Below the pieces are notes generated by a model. That model was given only the letters and a program-made list of their open reading frames with translations. It had not been told where the DNA came from and did not search any database. A stretch of DNA of 64,000 nucleotides from assembly GCF_900168255.1 (NCBI RefSeq), contig NZ_LT799838.1:3100001-3164000 (forward strand), read 5' to 3'. The position numbers and the translations under genes were made by a program. The DNA is from Psychrobacter sp. DAB_AL43B. Its GTDB lineage: Bacteria; Pseudomonadota; Gammaproteobacteria; Pseudomonadales; Moraxellaceae. Below, one piece after another: positions 31,172 through 40,071 of the stretch; position 1 is the first letter of the stretch, and every line of letters begins with the position of its first letter.

Positions 31172-32032
31172 TTAGGGAGTAGCTTTATCATGTAGCGTAG
31201 CTTTTTTGCGTTGCTTAGCTTGTCGCGCGCTTTGCTCAATCTCTAATGGCGTCAGACCACTTTTCTTCTCTTTAAGATAATTGAGATAAGCGGGTATATG
31301 CGTTCCACCTAAATACTTGTCTAAATATGGCAAAAAGCCAGCGTAATTGCCTTTGAACTTGGCATGATGAAAGTCGTGATAGACCGGACCCTCATAGACT
31401 GGCAATAAATGTATCGGGTTCCAAGGTATGTCATAACCGATATGACCATCAGCGCCTTCGACCTGACGTAATATCACCCACATATATACGACATAAATAT
31501 GCGCCCCAATCAGAATCGGACCAACCAAAGTCAATGTCGCAGTCAGCGAATACTCCACCCAATGCATATAGTTGCCATTGATACCGCAGGTATTATGAAT
31601 GCGATGATGCACACTGTGGATGTGCTTCAATAACCATTTATTCTCATGCATATATCTATGCATCCAGTAATATAAGAAATCATCTAGCAGCACAAAAAAA
31701 ACCAGTTGTGCGATGATGAGATACCATACCGGCATCTCACCGCTGTGCACACCCGTCAGCTTCAATAGTGGCCAACTGAGCACTAGTAACGATGCTAAAA
31801 TCACATTATTGACCACGATACGACCAATGGACGGCAGCAGGAACTTTTGCATCTCGAACGGTTTTTGTTGAATCTTATATTTACGTAGTGGCTTAGGATC
31901 TAACCAAGCAACGACCGTCCACGGAATAGCAACCACCAAAAAAGCCGCCATGCTAATGGCTAGCGTTGCCATCGGGAACTGCCAAAACCAAGGGTCATTA
32001 TAGAACCCTTGCCAATATGAGAACACATCCAT
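31172..32032 (-). CDS. Sterol desaturase / fatty-acid hydroxylase family membrane protein
   Basis: This is a di-iron membrane oxygenase of the fatty acid hydroxylase superfamily. The 286 residues have about four hydrophobic helices and the three histidine clusters: HRYMH, HSVHHRIHN and, near the C-terminus, YHDFHHAKFKGNY. The substrate is a lipid of unknown kind. A GAGGTG ribosome site supports the ATG at 32032. The upstream MBL-fold gene on the same strand may be co-transcribed, with a gene remnant between them. Confidence 0.88.
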   Translation of the reverse strand: MDVFSYWQGFYNDPWFWQFPMATLAISMAAFLVVAIPWTVVAWLDPKPLRKYKIQQKPFEMQKFLLPSIGRIVVNNVILASLLVLSWPLLKLTGVHSGEMPVWYLIIAQLVFFVLLDDFLYYWMHRYMHENKWLLKHIHSVHHRIHNTCGINGNYMHWVEYSLTATLTLVGPILIGAHIYVVYMWVILRQVEGADGHIGYDIPWNPIHLLPVYEGPVYHDFHHAKFKGNYAGFLPYLDKYLGGTHIPAYLNYLKEKKSGLTPLEIEQSARQAKQRKKATLHDKATP

Positions 32033-32050
32033 ATGTCACCTCTTCATAGA

Positions 32051-32239
32051 CTATGCGAACGTTTGATTACCCACCCAGTTTACCCAACTGACTGCTAGCG
32101 GCCGCATTTGCAGTCTAAGTATCTTTGCCATGAAACCCTGCACCACCAAAAGCTCACGATTTTCCCCACCTTTGAGTATGGTTTTGACGGCGTCACCGAT
32201 CTTTAGTTCATCTGCGAACTTTTTAAGCGTGGTCCTTGA
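32051..32239 (-). pseudogene. Gene remnant between the hydrolase and desaturase genes
   Basis: An open frame of about 62 codons without a start ends at TAG 32051. It reads like real protein: DELKIGDAVKTILKGGENR followed by a hydrophobic, Arg/Trp-containing end (LRLQMRPLAVSWVNWVGNQ). Its upstream end falls inside the 3' end of the MBL-fold gene. It looks like the C-terminal stump of a deleted gene; I cannot name the family. Confidence 0.45.
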
Positions 32240-33314
32240 TCAAAGACCCGAACGTTGCCTCACCAATCAAATAGCTTACTTTATGACTGGGTATTAGCCA
32301 GTATGGAGTGGCTTCACTACTCGATGCACAATTTGGGAAATCGGGATTCTTGGATGGACCCGCAATAGTTTTTTCTATGATCATAGAAATGTATTGGTCG
32401 GTACTGTCTTCCAATGTATTGCCATTTAAGATGACTTCCATACCGGTATCTTTGGCATAGCGGCGAATCGCCTTAACGCTTGAGTTCATAGGTGCATAAG
32501 CATCTACACCCACGCCGTTTTCTGAGGTAACGCGGATACCATCAGGTACTCTAGCGACTAGTGAATGGTTGCCTTCAGTGTGACCTGGCGTGTGTACTAG
32601 CGCCAAACCTTTACCTAATTGTAAGCTACTCGTAAAAGTGATGACCTTATCAGGATCAACACCATCAATACCGTTCGGACAGTACCATTCCGCTTGTACT
32701 GGTAACAGTCCTTGCACGCTTTGCCACTCTTTTTCGTGTACGAGTAATTTGGCATTAGGGAAATATGCCGGTCTATCTGTCGAGTCGGTAGTCGTACCGA
32801 GCCATTGGCGCACATCTTGGGTATGGAGGTGGTCGTAACTGATGTAATCGATATCTTCTGGCTTTAGATTTACCTCTTTGAGCGCTTGCGTGACATCACG
32901 GGTAATGGGTGCGACCATATTCTCAAGTGGTGACCAGTTTGGCATTCTATCGGTGAGACGCTTAAAAAACGGTGTTTCGCGATCCGCATCGATATCCGAA
33001 GGTGAAAACAATAATGTCTTCAACTCTCCTAAGAGGTCATAATATTGAACGATAAAAATTCGATTAAGGATGTGCAGGTAGGGAAATTTATAGGTGCTTT
33101 GGGTATAGACACCACTGTAAGCGTACCACGTTGGATAGGGAACTCTGACCATATCCGCACTTTGATAAAACTGTACGCATGGCTCATCCATGAAGCGCTC
33201 TCGAAAGGCGGTCGCTTTTGCTCGTGCCGCTTTTAGGCGTTCTTGTGGTAACGGACTTTGACGAACGTCATCAAAATCATGTAAGGCTTTCATGCCCAAC
33301 TGTTGTAAACTCAT
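32223..33314 (-). CDS. MBL-fold metallo-hydrolase
   Basis: This is a 363-residue protein of the metallo-beta-lactamase fold. The metal motif is DHLHTQD (the usual HxHxDH is altered) and a second metal region is HTPGHTEGNHS, with a later NGN segment. There is no signal peptide, so it is cytoplasmic. A strong AAGGAAG ribosome site precedes the ATG at 33314. Substrate unknown; location beside a lipid-hydroxylase-like gene hints at a lipid or ester substrate, by inference only. Confidence 0.8.
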   Translation of the reverse strand: MSLQQLGMKALHDFDDVRQSPLPQERLKAARAKATAFRERFMDEPCVQFYQSADMVRVPYPTWYAYSGVYTQSTYKFPYLHILNRIFIVQYYDLLGELKTLLFSPSDIDADRETPFFKRLTDRMPNWSPLENMVAPITRDVTQALKEVNLKPEDIDYISYDHLHTQDVRQWLGTTTDSTDRPAYFPNAKLLVHEKEWQSVQGLLPVQAEWYCPNGIDGVDPDKVITFTSSLQLGKGLALVHTPGHTEGNHSLVARVPDGIRVTSENGVGVDAYAPMNSSVKAIRRYAKDTGMEVILNGNTLEDSTDQYISMIIEKTIAGPSKNPDFPNCASSSEATPYWLIPSHKVSYLIGEATFGSLIKDHA

Positions 33315-33604
33315 AACACACTTCCTTGTGATAGTTATTTAACGTCCATTACATAATGTTACCAACAATATTTTAGAATTGATAGCACAAAGATAAAATA
33401 TTGCGTTTACTATTGGCGCTGTCAACTAGCGTACTCTATTCGTATTTTCTAACCGTTTTATAAAAAAGGTTAGGTCGATTACGTATCATATTGGCGCTTT
33501 GGCTGGTATCGTACTTGTCGGTCCTGAGCTTGGTTTTGATACCACGCATCACAACGAATAGATGCTTATTATCACTATACTTTTACTTAGATTTAGAGCG
33601 CTTT

Positions 33605-34399
33605 ATGTTAAAGACTTTAGTCACGGCAGTACGTGTCGTTTTATCCGTTGTCGGTGTGGCTGTAATCGTTGATTGTATTGCTTTGATGACAGTCGGTAAG
33701 GTCAACTTTGGTACGGTCGTGCCGCTTTTGATAGGTGTCATCTTCGTCGCCCATGGTATATTTTGGCACGCTATTCGTCACTTTGTGATTCAAAACCGCT
33801 GGCTGACACGACTTTGGTATGCCCTGTGGACGATATTTTTTATCTGGCTTATCAGTTTTGGGGTATTTATTTTCTCATTGCAGCAGCAGATTAAACTTAG
33901 CAAGCAACCCACGCCTCAAGTCGCTGCCATCATTGTACTAGGTTCAGGTACGGTCGCAGGCAAGCCCACGCCAACACTTGCCAAGCGCTTAGATACAGCC
34001 GCGCCGCTTATCGACTCACAGACAGATGCGCTAGTCATAACCAGTGGTGGCGTTGGTTTTGGGCAAACACATAGTGAAGCCAATATTATGGCAACCTATT
34101 TGCATGAGACTTATAACATTGCATTCGAGCATATTTTGCAAGAAGGCAAAAGCGCCAGTACAGCAGAGAATCTTATTTATAGCCAAGCGCTATTAGCAGC
34201 AAAAGACGTTTCTATGACGGCGCCCATCGCTATCGTGACCAGTGATTTTCATACCATTCGCGCCGCAGCCATTACTCGTCGCCAAGGCTATCAGCAGCCT
34301 ATCATGCTGGCCAGCCCTACTCCGCTATCTATTCGCTATAACGCTTGGTTTCGAGAGTATTTTGCCTTTGTCAGCGGTTGGCTATTAGGAGAATACTGA
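33605..34399 (+). CDS. YdcF/DUF218-family membrane protein
   Basis: This protein of 264 residues has about three N-terminal membrane helices and a DUF218/YdcF domain (AAIIVLGSGTVAGKPTPTLA, ITSGGVGFGQTHSEA, IVTSDFHTIRAA). Family members such as SanA and ElyC act in envelope homeostasis. The ATG at 33605 is preferred to an upstream in-frame start at 33491, whose extra residues look non-native. The gene stands before cls on the same strand. Confidence 0.82.
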   Translation: MLKTLVTAVRVVLSVVGVAVIVDCIALMTVGKVNFGTVVPLLIGVIFVAHGIFWHAIRHFVIQNRWLTRLWYALWTIFFIWLISFGVFIFSLQQQIKLSKQPTPQVAAIIVLGSGTVAGKPTPTLAKRLDTAAPLIDSQTDALVITSGGVGFGQTHSEANIMATYLHETYNIAFEHILQEGKSASTAENLIYSQALLAAKDVSMTAPIAIVTSDFHTIRAAAITRRQGYQQPIMLASPTPLSIRYNAWFREYFAFVSGWLLGEY

Positions 34400-34524
34400 A
34401 TGCCTGTTTTTTCTGTCATATATCAGACATCTGATATTTTATTGATGAAAATGCTTAGTTCAGAATAAGCCAGCATTACCAATAAGCCACATTTGATTTT
34501 AAAATAATAATAAAGGACGGCGTT

Positions 34525-35964
34525 GTGATATTAGATATCTTATTGACCCTACATTTTATCCTGCTGGTACTGATTTCTTTACGGGTCTTATCTCGTCATG
34601 ATTTGACCTCGCCTGCGAGATTGGCGTGGATTGTCGTCTTATTCGTTTTGCCTTATTTTGGCGTGCTAATTTATTGGATGTTCGGTGAAGTGCATTTGGG
34701 TCGTGACTTTACGCAAAAACGTAAAAAAATTATTGATAGGTTAAATGCTCATAACCCAGCAGTTCTGGGTAACGAGATAACATTAGTAAAGGTGATGAAG
34801 CCTGAGTATCAAGCGGCTTTTGCCTACTCTGCAAAAGCCACAGGCTTTCAGACCACCGTAGGTAATAACGCTGAGCTAATGGCGGATGCTACTGAGACCC
34901 GCAGACGCATGATTGCCGATTTTGACGCAGCGACCGATCATATCCACGTGCTGTATTATATTTGGCTCGTCGATGGCATGGGGATTGATACGGCTCAAGC
35001 ACTTATCCGAGCTACAAAGCGTGGCGTCACTTGTCGCGCGATGGTCGATGGCATGGGTTCACGTAAGATGGTAGGCTCAAAGATATGGCAGGAAATGATA
35101 GACGCTGGCGTACAAGTCAGTGTGGCACTACCGATTAAGAACATTTTTAAAGTATTGTTTTTTAGTCGTATTGACTTGCGTAATCACCGCAAGATTACCG
35201 TGATTGATGGCAAGATTGGCTACTCTGGTAGTCGTAATTGTGCCGATCCTGAGTTTCGCGTAAAACCAAAATATGCACCGTGGGTCGATATTATGCTACG
35301 CATCGAAGGGCCCATCGTTGGGCAAAATCAGATGCTGTTTGCGAGTGACTGGCTGATTGAAAACCCCGATACCCCACTCGATAGCTTTTTTTACGATAGC
35401 ACGCCAAAGCTTAATGGCTTTCCCGCCCAAGTTTTTTCAGATGGTCCGACCCAGCGCCACGGTACCACGCCGCAGTTTTTGGGTACATTGATTAGTCAAG
35501 CGCAGCACACGCTGATTATCTCTACGCCCTATTTTGTACCGGATTATTCCCTGGTCAGCATCTTATGCGCAACCGCCTATCGCGGGGTTGATGTCACGAT
35601 GATTTTCCCTCAAAACAACGACTCCTTTATCGTCGCCGCGACCAGTCATAGTTATTATTGGCAATTGCTTGAAGCAGGCGTAAAAATCTATGAGTATAAG
35701 CCAGGATTACTACACGCAAAGACCCTCACGGTCGATGGTGAAGTCAGTTTGATTGGCTCGACCAATTTAGATTTGCGTAGCTTTGATTTGAACTATGAAA
35801 ACAATATTATCTTTAGCGATACCGCGCTCACGGCTGACATTATGCAGCGCCAGTATCAGTATATCGCTGACTCAGATGAAGTCACGCGTGAGGAAGTCAA
35901 AAACTGGCCGCTGTCTTATAGGATTTGGAATAACGTCATTGCTACCATGGGGCCAGTTTTATAA
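34525..35964 (+). CDS. cls: Cardiolipin synthase
   Basis: Cls condenses phosphatidylglycerol into cardiolipin at the inner membrane. The 479 residues have two N-terminal membrane helices and two phospholipase D HKD motifs, HRKITVIDG and HAKTLTVDG, each followed by the family GS-x-N segment. The start is a GTG at 34525 with an AAAGGAC ribosome site. It is convergent with rlmA, and a palindromic repeat lies between them. Confidence 0.92.
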   Translation: MILDILLTLHFILLVLISLRVLSRHDLTSPARLAWIVVLFVLPYFGVLIYWMFGEVHLGRDFTQKRKKIIDRLNAHNPAVLGNEITLVKVMKPEYQAAFAYSAKATGFQTTVGNNAELMADATETRRRMIADFDAATDHIHVLYYIWLVDGMGIDTAQALIRATKRGVTCRAMVDGMGSRKMVGSKIWQEMIDAGVQVSVALPIKNIFKVLFFSRIDLRNHRKITVIDGKIGYSGSRNCADPEFRVKPKYAPWVDIMLRIEGPIVGQNQMLFASDWLIENPDTPLDSFFYDSTPKLNGFPAQVFSDGPTQRHGTTPQFLGTLISQAQHTLIISTPYFVPDYSLVSILCATAYRGVDVTMIFPQNNDSFIVAATSHSYYWQLLEAGVKIYEYKPGLLHAKTLTVDGEVSLIGSTNLDLRSFDLNYENNIIFSDTALTADIMQRQYQYIADSDEVTREEVKNWPLSYRIWNNVIATMGPVL

Positions 35965-36030
35965 ACCATGTTTGATAAGTTACAACTTAATGTAGTCAGT
36001 CGTAAATAACAGAAACACAAATATTATAAC

Positions 36031-36106
36031 GCACTACTGGGATTCATTTTTCTTGCTTGCTGTGCCTATGCAGACAGAGGCTGCGAATAATTAATCCCAG
36101 CAGTGC
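36031..36106. repeat. Palindromic intergenic repeat, second copy
   Basis: Near-perfect arms at 36031-36052 (GCACTACTGGGATTCATTTTTC) and 36085-36106 differ at about four positions. The core has TTGCTTGCTGT and CAGACAGAGGCTGC, as in the copy at 17844. It lies between the convergent cls and rlmA. Confidence 0.72.
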
Positions 36107-36152
36107 TGTATTCTTTTAAAAGTGAATCAAATGTAAGATTAGTCTTATGACA

Positions 36153-37115
36153 CTACTTTTTTTGCAAAATATAGACGATAAATCTTGCTTCGGTTACGAA
36201 TGATTGTGTCGCAACCGTTGTCATTAACGCTTGTCTTTTTTCACTACGCGCGCGATATGCATAAGGCGTCATGGTCAGTAAGTCAGCTAAATCATCCTCT
36301 GATAATGTCAGTTCAGTACTGACGCGACAAGTATTTATCAGCGTAAAATATGGGGCTAATTCCTGCAAAAACTTATCAGAATCATGCTCACGGACGTCAT
36401 CAAATAAAGCGTCACGCATCGTCGCTAAGTGCCCAACATCTGGCTTAGCAATGATTAAATAACCCTCATCGCTTAACACTTCATTAAATGCTTTTGGCAA
36501 GATAGGACTAAAAATACTGCTAATCCCCGTCACACTATGCGCGCGTAATGGTAAATTGGCGGCGCTGGTTACTAGGGGATAAATCGCTGCTGTTTTAGAG
36601 CTGTCAGCTATTTTAAAGCCATCATGATGTTTTTGCTGATACCAAAGACGAGCTGCTGCTTTGCTGGCTTTGGCAAGCTCTAGCACGGCAGGCTTACTGA
36701 TGTCTGCAGCAAGGAGGATATCCACGCCAGTTTGTGCCATTGCCTGCGTATAATAGCCTTCCCCGCAACCAATATCTAACCAATGGACAAGCTCTTTATC
36801 TTGCTCAGCTATTGGCTCAGTGACCGACTCATTTTGCGCCAGTAATTCAATCATTTTTTGACAAATAAGCGCCTGTAACGGCTGATAATGCGCCGCATTC
36901 AAAAAGCGCTTTCGCGCCTCGATGGACGATTGGCTGTCACCGGGGGCTTTGGATTTTTTTTGTTGGACAGGCAGCAGGTTAACATAACCTTGACGTGCTA
37001 CATCAAATGGATGAGTTGTTTGCTTCGGGTGCAAGCTACCATCACAGCGCCATGTATCTATTGCGGGCTGTAGTGGTGACTGACAAAGGGGACAAATAAA
37101 TAAGGACACAAGCAT
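36153..37115 (-). CDS. rlmA: 23S rRNA (guanine-N1)-methyltransferase RlmA
   Basis: RlmA methylates a guanine (G745 in E. coli) of 23S rRNA using S-adenosylmethionine. The N-terminal zinc-binding start (FICPLCQSPL, later WRCDGSLHPKQTTHPFD) is followed by a Rossmann methyltransferase domain with the SAM loop WLDIGCGEGYYTQAM. The internal ATG at 37115 (MLVSLFICPLC) fits the family better than the ATG at 37151. The resulting length is 320 residues. Confidence 0.88.
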   Translation of the reverse strand: MLVSLFICPLCQSPLQPAIDTWRCDGSLHPKQTTHPFDVARQGYVNLLPVQQKKSKAPGDSQSSIEARKRFLNAAHYQPLQALICQKMIELLAQNESVTEPIAEQDKELVHWLDIGCGEGYYTQAMAQTGVDILLAADISKPAVLELAKASKAAARLWYQQKHHDGFKIADSSKTAAIYPLVTSAANLPLRAHSVTGISSIFSPILPKAFNEVLSDEGYLIIAKPDVGHLATMRDALFDDVREHDSDKFLQELAPYFTLINTCRVSTELTLSEDDLADLLTMTPYAYRARSEKRQALMTTVATQSFVTEARFIVYILQKK

Positions 37116-37205
37116 CTCAAAGTCATAACAATATGGCTGACATTTTATCAAAGTTCATGCTCAGTAAGTAATAAAAGGCATGAGAAAAGAGAAGATAACA
37201 TAGCA

Positions 37206-37244
37206 AACAAAAAAGCCATCTCAATAAATTGAGATGCTTTTTTA
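37206..37244. terminator. Terminator of the cell-wall cluster
   Basis: CATCTCAA (37217-37224) pairs with TTGAGATG (37229-37236), with A-run and T-run on the two sides. It is the likely minus-strand end of the rsmH-mraY transcript and also works on the plus strand. Confidence 0.8.
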
Positions 37245-37277
37245 ATAACCTACCGTCAATTCACTTTAAAAATAAAA

Positions 37278-37360
37278 CAGTGCTGCTGGGATGAATTTTT
37301 CGAAGCCTTTGGAACGCTCAGCGTACAGCAAGCGAGGAAGATTTATACCAGCAGAACGCT
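37278..37360. repeat. Palindromic intergenic repeat, third copy (inverted)
   Basis: It contains CAGTGCTGCTGGGATGAA on the left and TTTATACCAGCAGAACGCT on the right, an imperfect inverted repeat. Read on the minus strand it aligns with the copy at 36031-36106 (GCTTGCTGT core). Together with the adjacent terminator it fills the 37116-37418 spacer; nothing else is seen there. Confidence 0.65.
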
Positions 37361-37418
37361 ATTTTAAATGCATCTTTTTTATGTTGAACTGTCTATCATT
37401 AATAAGATTCATGCTGTG

Positions 37419-38537
37419 TTAACGCAGCTTTAACGTCATCAATCCAAGGATAACAAGGATGATGGCGATAATCCAAAACCTTGCGACCACTTGGGTTTCT
37501 TTCCAGCCAATCTCTTCAAAGTGGTGATGCAGTGGTGCCATACGAAAGACACGTTTTTTGCGTAGCTTATACGAACCCACTTGTACTATTACCGACAGTG
37601 CTTCGGCGACAAAGAGTCCACCCATAATCGCAAAAGCGATTTCTTGACGGGTCATGACAGCAATCGTACCAAGCATCGCGCCTAGTGACAGCGCACCCAC
37701 ATCACCCATAAATACTTGCGCTGGATGAGCATTGAACCATAAGAAGCCAAGCCCTGCGCCAATCATCGCCCCACAGACAATAATTACCTCAGAGTTATAG
37801 GCAATATAAGGCACGTGCAAGTAATCAGCAAAGCGTACGTCACCAGAGACATATGCCATCGCGCCTAAACCTGCTGCGACTAAGACCACCGGTAAAATAG
37901 CCAAGCCATCCAAGCCATCGGTCAAGTTGACAGCGTTAGAGGCACCATTAATCACAAAATAAGTAAAGATAATAAAACCAATTCCAAACGGTACGGCCGA
38001 AAATGGAATCATCCAATCTTTAAAGATAGGTATTAGCAAATCTTGCATTTCGCGAGTCGTAACAATATCCGGCTGTAACGTCGCGATATAATATAAAGAA
38101 ATGCCGACGAATAATGCGCCCATGGATAGCCAAAAGTATTTTTTGCGAGCGATTAAGCCTTTGGGGTTTTTATATTTAATTTTGAGCCAATCATCCGCCC
38201 AGCCTACCGCGCCAAAAATAATCATCACGATGAGCAAAATCCAAACATAAGGATTATTCAAACGTGCCCAGAGTAAGGTCGACACTCCAATCGCACTTAA
38301 AATCAGCACCCCACCCATGGTCGGGGTGCCAGTTTTGAGCAAATGCGATTGCGGACCATCATTACGAATCGCCTGACCATACTTTAGCGCTTTCAAGCGC
38401 CGAATGACGCGACCACCAAAAATCATACTAAAGGCAAGGGCGGTTATGACCGCCAGCAACGCGCGCAGCGTCAAAGAAGAAACCGCAGAAAACGGGGTAT
38501 AATACTGACCAAGCCAGCCAAACAACCAAACTAACAC
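37419..38537 (-). CDS. mraY: Phospho-N-acetylmuramoyl-pentapeptide transferase
   Basis: MraY makes lipid I from UDP-MurNAc-pentapeptide and undecaprenyl phosphate in the inner membrane. The 372 residues have about ten helices and the catalytic segments [17 protein letters not shown] and APLHHHFE. The start is a GTG at 38537 with GAGGAG upstream, 3 bp after murF. It ends the minus-strand cell-wall operon. Confidence 0.97.
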   Translation of the reverse strand: MLVWLFGWLGQYYTPFSAVSSLTLRALLAVITALAFSMIFGGRVIRRLKALKYGQAIRNDGPQSHLLKTGTPTMGGVLILSAIGVSTLLWARLNNPYVWILLIVMIIFGAVGWADDWLKIKYKNPKGLIARKKYFWLSMGALFVGISLYYIATLQPDIVTTREMQDLLIPIFKDWMIPFSAVPFGIGFIIFTYFVINGASNAVNLTDGLDGLAILPVVLVAAGLGAMAYVSGDVRFADYLHVPYIAYNSEVIIVCGAMIGAGLGFLWFNAHPAQVFMGDVGALSLGAMLGTIAVMTRQEIAFAIMGGLFVAEALSVIVQVGSYKLRKKRVFRMAPLHHHFEEIGWKETQVVARFWIIAIILVILGLMTLKLR

Positions 38538-38540
38538 CGC

Positions 38541-39977
38541 CTACTCCTCTACTAGCGCATTGATAAGTGTTTCCATTTCCATGGAACGAGAGCCTTTGAA
38601 CAACACAGTACAAGGCTGAGCCTGTTGCGCTTGTAAATACGGCTGTAAATACTGTAATAAACTGTCTTTATCAGTAAACGCATGAGCACTGATATCAGAA
38701 ATCTCTTGCGCACCTGCTACGGTATAAGGTGCATACTCACCCACACAAAGCAGTACATTGATACCCGTGGTAGCGATAGTCCGACCCAAGCTTTGATGCT
38801 CGCTAACTGCCGCCTCGCCCAGTTCAGCAATATCGCCTAACACCATCACTTGCGTGCCGGTTTGCGCCGCTAATACTTTAGCAGCCGCGCGTACTGAATG
38901 TGGGTTGGCATTATAGGTGTCATCAATCAAGCGATGCATGCCAAGCAGCTGACTATTCAAGCGTCCTTTAGCAGGACGGGCGTTTTCAAGCCCGATGACA
39001 ATGTCATTAATGTTAATATTTAACGCATGCGCACAAGCAGCAGCCGCCAAGGCGTTATTGACATTATGCTCACCCGCTAATGGCAAATTGATATCATGAA
39101 CTTGGTTGCCAATATGTAATTTAAACTCACTGCGTTCAGGCTCAACATCTAAATGGCTGGCGCTGACGTCAGTATTACCAAAACCAATCACATGTGAGGT
39201 ATGCGTTTCTGCAATACGGCGTAACTGATTGGTAAAGTCGTCTTTATCAGGCACAATCGCAAATTGGCTATCATTCAAGGTATGATAAATCTCTGCTTTA
39301 GTTTGACAAATACCGTCACGACTACCAAATTCACCCAAATGCGCGGTGCCAATGTTTAGGATACAAGCCACATCAGGTTGGACAATTTCAGCTGTATAAG
39401 CAATCTCACCAATATGATTGGCGCCCAATTCCAAGATGGCATAGCGATGATGATCCGATAACTCAAGTAGCATCATCGGCACACCTAAATCATTATTTAA
39501 GTTACCACGGGTAATCAATGTCGGTGCCAATCTACCAAAGATGCTACCCAGCATCTCTTTACACGTCGTCTTACCACTTGAGCCGGTGATGGCAATGACC
39601 GTTAAGTCTTTATGCTGCTGACGGCGATAAGATGCCAATTGCCCTAACGCTAAGCGCGTATCACTAACGATTAGCTGTGGGATATTAGTAGTGATGGGAC
39701 GAGAGACGATAGCGGCTATCGCACCTTGTGCGGCGGCCAACTCAATATAATCGTGACCATCGAAATTGTCGCCCGTTAACGCCAAAAAGATATCACCGGG
39801 TTTTATCGTACGGGTATCAGTGGCGATGCGAGTGCTCGTAACGTTATTGCTTGATTCTGCTTGCCCTTCACTTAGCTGCCAATGCCCATCAAGTGCCGCT
39901 GTTGCTGTGAGCAGATTATCTACCTGCCAAACATACAGCCCTTGCGACTGAATGGCGTTATCCTTATCGGCTGTCAT
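38541..39977 (-). CDS. murF: UDP-MurNAc-tripeptide--D-alanyl-D-alanine ligase
   Basis: MurF adds D-Ala-D-Ala to complete the muramyl pentapeptide. The 478 residues include an N-terminal UDP-binding domain (TDTRTIKPGDIFLALTG), the ATP loop ITGSSGKTTCKEML and DDTYNANPHSV, which is specific to MurF. An AAGG ribosome site lies before the ATG. It follows murE by 94 bp and precedes mraY by 3 bp. Confidence 0.96.
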   Translation of the reverse strand: MTADKDNAIQSQGLYVWQVDNLLTATAALDGHWQLSEGQAESSNNVTSTRIATDTRTIKPGDIFLALTGDNFDGHDYIELAAAQGAIAAIVSRPITTNIPQLIVSDTRLALGQLASYRRQQHKDLTVIAITGSSGKTTCKEMLGSIFGRLAPTLITRGNLNNDLGVPMMLLELSDHHRYAILELGANHIGEIAYTAEIVQPDVACILNIGTAHLGEFGSRDGICQTKAEIYHTLNDSQFAIVPDKDDFTNQLRRIAETHTSHVIGFGNTDVSASHLDVEPERSEFKLHIGNQVHDINLPLAGEHNVNNALAAAACAHALNININDIVIGLENARPAKGRLNSQLLGMHRLIDDTYNANPHSVRAAAKVLAAQTGTQVMVLGDIAELGEAAVSEHQSLGRTIATTGINVLLCVGEYAPYTVAGAQEISDISAHAFTDKDSLLQYLQPYLQAQQAQPCTVLFKGSRSMEMETLINALVEE

Positions 39978-40071
39978 AGTGATTACCTTATATGATGATT
40001 GCTTATTTTTTATAATTGAATATCAAAAACTGTTTAGAAACATTAAAAAAACGGCTTATAACCGCTACTAT

